From Actinomycetes bacterium (lineage in GTDB: Bacteria; Actinomycetota; Thermoleophilia; Solirubrobacterales; 70-9), in contig JAEYSQ010000043.1 of NCBI GenBank assembly GCA_023434465.1, forward strand, positions 1 to 6,256: a DNA stretch of 6,256 nucleotides, written 5' to 3'. This document shows positions 1 to 5,098 of this stretch, piece after piece (the first letter of the stretch is position 1; every line of letters begins with the position of its first letter). A program made the translations under genes and the position numbers. The notes beneath the pieces are model-generated. The model was given only the letters and a program-made list of their open reading frames with translations. It had not been told where the DNA came from and did not search any database.

Positions 1-57
1 GGTGCCGCTCAGGGCGTTCGTCATTTTCAGGGTCGGGCGGTTCATTCCGGTCGTCCC

Positions 58-65
58 AAGAGAGG
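58..65 (+). promoter_or_regulatory. Ribosome-binding site that decides the greA start
   Basis: The purine run AAGAGAGG ends 9 nt before GTG at 75, a normal spacing. A TTG in the same frame at 66 directly abuts this run and would leave no spacer, so the GTG is preferred. This is seen directly in the sequence; the choice of start is an inference from spacing and from family length. Confidence 0.75.
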
Positions 66-74
66 TTGATACCT

Positions 75-554
75 GTGAGTCGCCAGTCTGAAATCACGCC
101 CGAAGGTCTGAAGAAGCTCGAGGAGGAAATCGAGTACCTGTCGACGGTTCGCCGTCGCGAGGTGGCCGACCGGATCAAGGAAGCCCGTGACTTCGGAGAC
201 ATTTCCGAGAACGCCGAGTACGACGACGCCAAGAATGAACAGGCCCAGGTCGAGGCCCAGATCGTCCAGCTCGAGGAACGCCTGCGACGCTCGACGGTAG
301 TCGAGGAAGGTTCGGCCGACAAGGGCGAAGTCGCTTTCGGTTCGATCGTTCACATCAAGGATCAGGATTCCGGCGACTCGAAGAAGTTCCAGATCGTCGG
401 TTCGACCGAAGCCGACCTGGCCGGTGGCAAGCTTTCCAGCGAGTCGCCGATCGGTGCCGCGCTGATCGGCGGCAAGGTCAATCAGATCGTCTCGATTCCG
501 GCGCCGCGCGGGCCGGAGAAGAAGTTCAAGATCACCAAGATCGAAGCTGCCTGA
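75..554 (+). CDS. greA: Transcription elongation factor GreA
   Basis: GreA enters the secondary channel of RNA polymerase and stimulates cleavage of the backtracked RNA 3' end, so stalled elongation complexes can resume. From the GTG start the product is 159 residues, close to the usual length of about 158. Residues 1-78 form the N-terminal coiled-coil hairpin, rich in Lys, Glu and Leu. The tip motif GDISENAEYDDAK carries the two acidic residues (D42, E45) equivalent to the Mg-handling D41/E44 pair of E. coli GreA. Residues 84-157 are the C-terminal FKBP-like domain, with the conserved SPIGAALIGGK segment at 124-134. The start follows the AAGAGAGG site; TTG at 66 would add three residues and is less likely. 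lysS begins 23 bp downstream, so the two are probably one transcription unit. Identification is firm; no promoter was recognised in the 57 bp available upstream. Confidence 0.97.
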   Translation: MSRQSEITPEGLKKLEEEIEYLSTVRRREVADRIKEARDFGDISENAEYDDAKNEQAQVEAQIVQLEERLRRSTVVEEGSADKGEVAFGSIVHIKDQDSGDSKKFQIVGSTEADLAGGKLSSESPIGAALIGGKVNQIVSIPAPRGPEKKFKITKIEAA

Positions 555-564
555 GGTCCTGGTC

Positions 565-572
565 GGGGAAGG
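565..572 (+). promoter_or_regulatory. Ribosome-binding site of lysS
   Basis: GGGGAAGG lies 5 nt before the ATG at 578, inside the 23-bp greA–lysS gap. It is a plausible Shine-Dalgarno and supports this ATG as the start. The gap shows no hairpin or promoter-like box, which fits co-transcription with greA. Confidence 0.6.
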
Positions 573-577
573 CCGGC

Positions 578-2077
578 ATGAGCTCATCCGAGAACCACGA
601 CCCGGACGCCGACGATCGCGCCGGTGAAGGTTTTGCCGGAATCCTCGCCGAACGGCGGGAGAAACTTGAGCGGCTCCGGGCGGCCGGAATTGATCCCTTT
701 CCTCCTTCCTTTCCCGACCGGGAGGACGTTGGCGCCGTCCTCGCTGCCCACGAAGGGCTGGAACCCGGTGCCGAAACCGACTCGGTCCACCGCGTCGCTG
801 GCCGGATCACCGGCCGGCGGGGGCACGGCAAGGCTGCCTTCATCGACCTTCGCGATGCGAGCGGACAGATCCAGATCCACGCCAAGGCCGACGTGCTCGG
901 CGATGCGTACGGATTGCTGGAAGACCTCGATCTTGGTGACTTCATCGGGGTCGAGGGCCGCGCGATCGTCACCCGGCGCGGCCAGCTTTCCCTGGAGGCG
1001 AGTGACTGGGTCATCCTGACCAAGTCCCTGCGCCCGCCCCCGGACAAGTTCCACGGCCTGGAAGACACCGAGACCCGCTACCGCCGGCGCGAGCTCGACC
1101 TGATCGCCAATGACGAATCGCGTGAGATCTTCCGGGTTCGGGCCCGGACGATCAGCGAGGTTCGTCGCTGGCTTGACGACCACGGCTTTTTCGAGGTTGA
1201 GACACCGGTCCTGCAGCCGCTCTACGGCGGTGCCCTGGCGCGGCCATTCGTCACCCACCACAACGCGCTCGACCGCAAGCTCTACCTGCGGATCGCGACC
1301 GAGCTCTACCTGAAGCGCTGCGTGGTCGGTGGCATCGACAAGGTGTATGAGCTCGGCAAGGACTTCCGCAACGAGGGCATCTCGATGAAGCACAACCCGG
1401 AATTCACGATGCTCGAGTGGTACGAGGCCTACGCGGACTACAACGACACCGCGGCCGAGCTCGAAGGGCTCGTGTCCGGAGTCGCCGGAAAGGTGCTGGG
1501 CAAAGCGGAGATCGAGCGCGACGGCCGCACGATCAGCCTTGCTGCCCCCTGGCACCGCATAACCCTGCGCGACGCGATCCTCAAGTACGCCGGCATCGAC
1601 ATTGACGAGCTGACCGACCGGGACGCACTCTCCGACGCAATCGGCAACGAAGACGAAACCGCCGGCTGGGGCAAGCTGGTCGACACCGTCTTCTCGAAGC
1701 GGGTCGAGCCGGAACTGGTCGAACCGACGTTCATCCTCGACTACCCGGAGGAACTCTCGCCCTTCGCCAAGCAGCACCGGGAAAACCCCGGCAAGGTCGA
1801 ACGCTGGGAAGCCTTTATCGGCGGGGTCGAGATCGCGAACTCGTTCACCGAGCTGAACGATCCCGACGAGCAGCGACGGCGCTTCGAGCAGCAGGCCGCG
1901 GAGATCGATCGCGGCGATGCCGAAGCGCAGCCCTTCGACGAGTCATTCATCGAGGCCCTCGAGCAAGGCATGCCGCCGACCGGGGGAGTCGGTCTCGGCA
2001 TCGACCGTCTGGTCATGATGCTGACCGACTCCTCGTCGCTCCGGGAAGTGGTCCTGTTCCCGGCGATGCGCGACTGA
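578..2077 (+). CDS. lysS: Lysyl-tRNA synthetase, class II
   Basis: This cytoplasmic enzyme attaches lysine to tRNA-Lys using ATP. The product has 499 residues (E. coli LysS has 505). After an acidic, probably disordered N-terminus (about 1-20), an OB-fold anticodon-binding domain spans roughly 66-145, with VHRVAGRITGRRGHGKAAF near its start. The catalytic core runs from about 180 to the end. Motif 1 lies around FFEVETPVLQPLYGG (204-218). Motif 2 is FRNEGISMKHNPEFTMLEWY (263-282), with R264, E266 and H272. Motif 3 is GLGIDRLVM (472-480), with R477. The lysine-pocket residues known from E. coli LysRS appear to be present: E242, R264, E280, Y282, N421, F423 and E425. FIGGVEIANSFTELNDPDEQ (413-432) is diagnostic for LysRS and argues against AspRS or AsnRS. 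No truncation, frameshift or appended MprF-like membrane domain is seen. It probably shares a transcript with greA. Confidence 0.98.
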   Translation: MSSSENHDPDADDRAGEGFAGILAERREKLERLRAAGIDPFPPSFPDREDVGAVLAAHEGLEPGAETDSVHRVAGRITGRRGHGKAAFIDLRDASGQIQIHAKADVLGDAYGLLEDLDLGDFIGVEGRAIVTRRGQLSLEASDWVILTKSLRPPPDKFHGLEDTETRYRRRELDLIANDESREIFRVRARTISEVRRWLDDHGFFEVETPVLQPLYGGALARPFVTHHNALDRKLYLRIATELYLKRCVVGGIDKVYELGKDFRNEGISMKHNPEFTMLEWYEAYADYNDTAAELEGLVSGVAGKVLGKAEIERDGRTISLAAPWHRITLRDAILKYAGIDIDELTDRDALSDAIGNEDETAGWGKLVDTVFSKRVEPELVEPTFILDYPEELSPFAKQHRENPGKVERWEAFIGGVEIANSFTELNDPDEQRRRFEQQAAEIDRGDAEAQPFDESFIEALEQGMPPTGGVGLGIDRLVMMLTDSSSLREVVLFPAMRD

Positions 2078-2124
2078 CCGACGAGCTTCCTGAGCAGTTC
2101 CCGCAACTTGCGCGATTCCGCTTT

Positions 2125-2164
2125 CCGGGTTCGGTCGTACCGGGGTGCCGGGCCATCCGGCCGG
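2125..2164 (+). terminator. CCGG-rich foldable stretch after lysS, possible terminator
   Basis: CCGG occurs five times in 40 nt (starting at 2125, 2140, 2148, 2157 and 2161). Several mutually exclusive small hairpins are possible, for example CGGT-CGT-ACCG (2132-2142) and GGCC-ATCC-GGCC (2151-2162). No T-run follows, so a classical intrinsic terminator is not shown. It could slow or end greA-lysS transcription, or it could be ordinary GC-rich spacer. Confidence 0.2.
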
Positions 2165-2178
2165 AGATAGCGCCTCGT

Positions 2179-2184
2179 TATACT
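2179..2184 (+). promoter_or_regulatory. Candidate -10 box of the clpC promoter
   Basis: TATACT matches five of six bases of the sigma-70 family -10 consensus and stands out in a GC-rich background. Transcription would begin near 2190-2192, giving a leader of about 165 nt before clpC. No TTGACA-like -35 is present at 16-18 bp spacing (2155-2162 is CCGG-rich), so an activator or a relaxed -35 would be needed. The assignment rests on the hexamer and position only. Confidence 0.42.
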
Positions 2185-2222
2185 GGCTTATTCGCTCGAT
2201 CCCTCAAGACCGGAGGTCAGAT

Positions 2223-2252
2223 CCCCAGGAGTTTCCGAGACTGGAACAGGGG
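2223..2252 (+). promoter_or_regulatory. Possible clpC leader hairpin A
   Basis: CCCC (2223-2226) can pair with GGGG (2249-2252). Inside, GTTTCC (2231-2236) can pair with GGAAC (2243-2247) with one bulged T, leaving the loop GAGACT. An alternative inner pairing is CCAG (2225-2228) with CTGG (2241-2244). It lies in the presumed leader upstream of hairpin B. The pairing is visible in the sequence, but its stability and function are untested. Confidence 0.35.
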
Positions 2253-2254
2253 TA

Positions 2255-2287
2255 GGGCAACCGGCACTTTGCCGACTGCAAAAGCCC
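2255..2287 (+). promoter_or_regulatory. Possible clpC leader hairpin B with internal loop
   Basis: GGGC (2255-2258) pairs with GCCC (2284-2287). Inside it, CGGC (2262-2265) pairs with GCCG (2271-2274) around the loop ACTTT. The 3' side of the internal loop is ACTGCAAAA (2275-2283). A competing fold pairs TTTGC (2268-2272) with GCAAA (2278-2282). Two nested perfect 4-bp stems with an A-rich asymmetric internal loop are reminiscent of small regulatory RNA folds. No known riboswitch can be assigned with confidence. No T-run follows, so a simple attenuator is unlikely. Confidence 0.35.
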
Positions 2288-2327
2288 AACCGAATACAAC
2301 CGACCGATGCATCACCGATACTCAGCC

Positions 2328-2346
2328 AACCTACGAGGTTTGAGGT
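2328..2346 (+). promoter_or_regulatory. clpC Shine-Dalgarno with adjacent hairpin
   Basis: GAGGT occurs twice, at 2335-2339 and 2342-2346. The second copy lies 11-12 nt before the TTG at 2358 and is the likely ribosome-binding site; the purine run AGAAGAGAAA that follows may also contribute. AACCT (2328-2332) pairs with AGGTT (2336-2340) around the loop ACG, so the first copy is occluded. In an alternative pairing ACCT (2329-2332) binds AGGT (2343-2346) and would mask the functional site. The duplication and both pairings are visible; regulatory use is inference. Confidence 0.4.
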
Positions 2347-2357
2347 AGAAGAGAAAC

Positions 2358-4988
2358 TTGTTCGAGAGATTCACAGAACGCGCACGTCAGGTAGTCGTCC
2401 TCGCCCAGGAAGAGGCGCGCACGCTCAAGCACAACTACATCGGCACCGAGCACATTTTGCTCGGGCTGCTGCGCGAAGAGGAAGGCCTCGCCGCGCGGGT
2501 ACTCGAATCTCTCGAGATCACCGTCGAACGCGTCCGGGCCCAGGTGGTCAGGATCGTCGGTTCCGGAGAAGAAGTCACTTCCGGCCAGATCCCCTTCACG
2601 CCCCGGGCCAAGAAGGTGCTCGAGCTGGCCCTGCGCGAGGCGCTCAGTCTCGGCCACAACTACATCGGCACGGAACACATCCTGCTCGGCCTGGTGCGCG
2701 AGAACGAAGGCGTCGCCGCCCGCATCCTGCTCGACTTCGATGCTGATTCGGACAAGATCCGCAACGAAGTCATCCGCATGCTTTCCGGTCCCGGTGGCCG
2801 CCGGCCCGGCCAGGGCGGCAGCGGCAGTACCGCCGGTCCGAGCCAGGGCGAGGGTGGTGGCAAGAAGTCCTCGAAGCTGCTCGACCAGTTCGGTCGCAAC
2901 CTGACCAAGCTGGCGGAGGACGGCAAACTGGATCCGGTCGTCGGTCGCGAGACCGAGATCGAGCGGATCATGCAGATTCTCTCGCGGCGCACCAAGAACA
3001 ACCCGGTCCTGCTGGGCGAACCCGGGGTCGGCAAGACCGCCGTGGTCGAAGGTCTGGCCTCCCGGATCATCAAGGGCGAGGTGCCCGAGATGCTGCGAAA
3101 CAAGCAGATCTACACCCTGGACCTGGCGGCCCTGGTCGCCGGTTCCAAGTACCGCGGCGAGTTCGAAGAACGCCTCAAGAAGGTGATGAAGGAGATCGCG
3201 CAGCGCGGTGACATCGTGCTGTTCATCGATGAGATCCACAACCTGGTCGGTGCCGGAGCGGCCGAAGGCGCGATCGACGCAGCCTCGATCCTCAAGCCGG
3301 CGCTGGCCCGTGGCGAGATCCAGACGATCGGTGCGACCACGCTCGACGAGTACCGCAAGTACCTCGAACGGGACTCCGCCCTGGAGCGCCGCTTCCAGCA
3401 GATCCGGGTCGATCAGCCGACTCCCGAACAGACCGTGAAGATCCTCGAGGGCCTGCGCGAGCGTTACGAGCAGCACCACAAGGTCCAGATCTCCGATGAT
3501 GCGCTCGAGGCGGCCGCGGAGCTGGCCGACCGCTACATCTCCGATCGTTTCCTGCCGGACAAGGCGATCGACCTGATCGACGAAGCGGCCTCGCGGATGC
3601 GGATCAAGTCGATGACCGCACCGCCGGTCTACCGCGATCTTGAAGAAGAAATCGAGACCGCCCGCCGTGAGAAGGAAGCCGCGATCGAGGCCCAGGAATT
3701 CGAGAAGGCCGCCAACCTGCGTGACACCGAGCGGCAGCTCACCACCCGCAAGCGGCAGCTCGAAGAGGAGTGGGCCGAGGGCGAGGAGGGCGAGCGTCCG
3801 GTACTGGGCGAGGAAGAAATCGCCGACATCGTCTCGATGTGGACCGGGATCCCGGTCTTCAAGCTGACCGAAGCCGAAACCAAGAAGCTGATCCAAATGG
3901 AGAGCGAGCTCCACAAGCGCGTGATCGGCCAGGAAGCCGCGATCGAAGCGGTCTCCAAGGCGATCCGCCGCTCCCGCGCCGGAATCAAGGATCCGAAGCG
4001 CCCCGCCGGCTCCTTCGTCTTCCTCGGTCCGTCCGGGGTCGGCAAGACCGAGCTGGGCAGGACCCTGGCCGAGTTCCTGTTCGGCGACGAGGATTCGATG
4101 GTCCGGATCGACATGTCCGAGTACATGGAAAAGCACGCGGTCAGCCGTCTGGTCGGTTCGCCCCCCGGTTACGTCGGTTACGACGAGGGTGGCCAGCTGA
4201 CCGAGGCCGTGCGCCGCAAGCCGTACTCGGTCTTGCTGCTCGACGAGATCGAGAAAGCACACCCGGACGTCTTCAACATCCTGCTCCAGATCCTGGAAGA
4301 CGGCCGCCTCACCGATTCACAGGGTCGCACGGTCGATTTCCGCAACGCGATCATCATCATGACCTCGAACATCGGGGCCAACGAGATCGCCCGCAACCAG
4401 GGCATCGGCTTCACGGTCTCCGACGAGACCGGCATCACGTATGACGACATGAAGGGCCGCATCATGAGCGAGCTCCGGAAGGTTTTCCGGCCGGAGTTCC
4501 TCAACCGGATCGACGAGGTGATCGTCTTCCACAAGCTGAGCCGCGAGGAAGTGCGCGAGATCATTGAACTGATGCTGGCCCGGGTCAGAAACCAGGTGGC
4601 CGATCACGAGCTGATGCTGGAACTCGACAACGGAGCCAAGGACTTCCTCGCCGACAAGGGCTGGGACCCGTCGATGGGGGCCCGTCCGCTGCGCCGGGCG
4701 ATCCAGCGTTACATCGAGGATCCACTGGCCGACGAGGTGCTGAAGGCCGGTGGCGGCGACTCGGTCGCCGGATCGCTGGTCACGGTGACCCGGGACGAGT
4801 CCGGAGACGACGAGGACAAGCCGCTCAAGCTCAAGATCACCAAACCCCGTCGCAAACCGAAGAAGAAAAAGGACGACGCCGAGAAGGTCGGCGTCGGAGC
4901 TGGTCCTTCTGGCTCCGGGTCGAGCGAACCCCCGGCCGGGAAGCCTGACGCTTCCGACGGTCCCGCCGCCGAATCCGCCGCCGAGTAG
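2358..4988 (+). CDS. clpC: ATP-dependent Clp protease ATPase subunit ClpC
   Basis: ClpC is a cytoplasmic Hsp100 hexamer that unfolds substrates and threads them into the ClpP peptidase. The product has 876 residues. Two Clp_N repeats (about 1-143) are followed by a Gly/Ser linker (143-172). D1 has Walker A GEPGVGKT (220-227), pore loop KYRG (264-267), Walker B with D291/E292 and arginine-finger candidates in ERRF (343-346). A UVR coiled-coil insert spans about 427-462, typical of ClpC rather than ClpA or ClpB. D2 has Walker A GPSGVGKT (557-564), pore loop GYVG (604-607), Walker B D629/E630, sensor-1 N671 and sensor-2 in GARPLRR (774-780). IGF (683-685) matches the ClpP-docking loop (LGF in mycobacterial ClpC1), so it should work with ClpP. 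The TTG start gives the conserved N-terminus MFERFTERAR. The C-terminus is odd: about 60 extra residues (817-876), with a basic patch KPRRKPKKKK and then a Gly/Ser/Pro/Ala/Glu tail. All core motifs look intact. Confidence 0.98.
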   Translation: MFERFTERARQVVVLAQEEARTLKHNYIGTEHILLGLLREEEGLAARVLESLEITVERVRAQVVRIVGSGEEVTSGQIPFTPRAKKVLELALREALSLGHNYIGTEHILLGLVRENEGVAARILLDFDADSDKIRNEVIRMLSGPGGRRPGQGGSGSTAGPSQGEGGGKKSSKLLDQFGRNLTKLAEDGKLDPVVGRETEIERIMQILSRRTKNNPVLLGEPGVGKTAVVEGLASRIIKGEVPEMLRNKQIYTLDLAALVAGSKYRGEFEERLKKVMKEIAQRGDIVLFIDEIHNLVGAGAAEGAIDAASILKPALARGEIQTIGATTLDEYRKYLERDSALERRFQQIRVDQPTPEQTVKILEGLRERYEQHHKVQISDDALEAAAELADRYISDRFLPDKAIDLIDEAASRMRIKSMTAPPVYRDLEEEIETARREKEAAIEAQEFEKAANLRDTERQLTTRKRQLEEEWAEGEEGERPVLGEEEIADIVSMWTGIPVFKLTEAETKKLIQMESELHKRVIGQEAAIEAVSKAIRRSRAGIKDPKRPAGSFVFLGPSGVGKTELGRTLAEFLFGDEDSMVRIDMSEYMEKHAVSRLVGSPPGYVGYDEGGQLTEAVRRKPYSVLLLDEIEKAHPDVFNILLQILEDGRLTDSQGRTVDFRNAIIIMTSNIGANEIARNQGIGFTVSDETGITYDDMKGRIMSELRKVFRPEFLNRIDEVIVFHKLSREEVREIIELMLARVRNQVADHELMLELDNGAKDFLADKGWDPSMGARPLRRAIQRYIEDPLADEVLKAGGGDSVAGSLVTVTRDESGDDEDKPLKLKITKPRRKPKKKKDDAEKVGVGAGPSGSGSSEPPAGKPDASDGPAAESAAE
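2430..2723 (+). repeat. Tandem Clp_N repeat within clpC
   Basis: Residues 25-47 and 100-122 of ClpC are near copies: both begin HNYIGTEHILLGL and 20 of 23 positions are identical. The matching DNA segments are 2430-2498 and 2655-2723, with a period of 225 nt. This is the ancient duplication that makes up the N-terminal adaptor- and substrate-binding domain of ClpC and ClpA, not a recent event: many synonymous sites differ. Confidence 0.85.
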
Positions 4989-5013
4989 ATCCCCGGCAGT
5001 CGGTTTCGACCGG

Positions 5014-5033
5014 TGCGGCCGGATCGGACCGCG
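5014..5033 (+). terminator. GC-rich hairpin after clpC, possible terminator
   Basis: GCGGCCG (5015-5021) pairs with CGG-A-CCGC (5025-5032), giving seven base pairs with one bulged A and the loop GAT; a T·G wobble closes the base. A smaller CGGT-TTCG-ACCG hairpin (5001-5012) comes just before it. It lies 26 bp past the clpC stop and ahead of a new promoter-like box, as expected for a terminator. No T-tract follows, so it would have to act as a U-poor terminator, which GC-rich actinobacteria may use. Confidence 0.4.
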
Positions 5034-5063
5034 ACCCGGAGGGTTTCCCGGTGTTCTGGGTAC

Positions 5064-5069
5064 TAGACT
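5064..5069 (+). promoter_or_regulatory. Candidate -10 box of the secreted-protein gene
   Basis: TAGACT shares the TANACT pattern with the box before clpC and lies 30 bp before the TTG at 5099, predicting a short leader of about 20-25 nt. No good -35 is visible at 5041-5046 (GGGTTT). Its place after a hairpin and before a strong ribosome-binding site supports an independent promoter, but the hexamer matches only four of six consensus bases. Confidence 0.35.
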
Positions 5070-5083
5070 GACCGACAGTTCTA

Positions 5084-5092
5084 GGGACGGAG
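5084..5092 (+). promoter_or_regulatory. Ribosome-binding site of the secreted-protein gene
   Basis: GGGACGGAG ends 6 nt before TTG at 5099. An in-frame TGA at 5069-5071 closes the frame upstream and no ATG or GTG in this frame lies between, so this site fixes the TTG as the start. A second in-frame TTG at 5126 would cut off the charged N-terminus and has no comparable site. Confidence 0.65.
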
Positions 5093-5098
5093 TGTTTC

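Larger units (their letters stand above)
2078..2357 (+). other. Non-coding gap between lysS and clpC
   Basis: This 280-bp stretch carries no credible gene. Its first part (about 2100-2165) is very GC-rich and holds five CCGG tetramers. The second part, from about 2190, is richer in A and C and looks like an untranslated leader of clpC with several possible hairpins. The only in-frame ATG mini-frame, at 2307-2348, lacks a ribosome-binding site and the G/C third-position bias of the genes here. In mycobacteria lsr2 sits between lysS and clpC1, and in Firmicutes ctsR-mcsA-mcsB precede clpC; none of these is present. Confidence 0.8.

Noticed and set aside
66..74. TTG at 66 as the greA start
   Set aside because: It directly follows the AGAGAGG ribosome-binding site with no spacer; GTG at 75 has a 9-nt spacer and gives the typical GreA length.
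584..1777. 397-codon open frame antisense to lysS
   Set aside because: It lies wholly within lysS, whose class II synthetase motifs are unmistakable; the antisense product shows no family features.
2187..2208. HspR (HAIR)-like inverted repeat just after the clpC -10
   Set aside because: The right part CCTCAAG fits the HAIR half-site at six of seven positions, but the left half CTTATTC matches only three of seven and the spacing is off by one, so an operator cannot be claimed.
2307..2348. 13-codon leader peptide (MHHRYSANLRGLR) ending just before clpC
   Set aside because: There is no Shine-Dalgarno upstream and the codons lack the G/C third-position bias. It has no run of regulatory codons as in amino-acid attenuators, and the stop overlaps the clpC ribosome-binding site probably by chance.
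2078..2357. A ctsR, lsr2 or tRNA gene hidden in the lysS–clpC gap
   Set aside because: No frame of adequate length with coding bias exists on either strand, and no cloverleaf with a TTCRA arm and paired acceptor stem was found.
2331..4262. Very long open frame antisense to clpC (over 600 codons)
   Set aside because: It mirrors the codon bias of clpC, begins inside the ribosome-binding region on the other strand, and its protein is a low-information Leu/Asp/Gly/Arg-rich sequence without motifs. Such shadows are usual opposite GC-rich genes.
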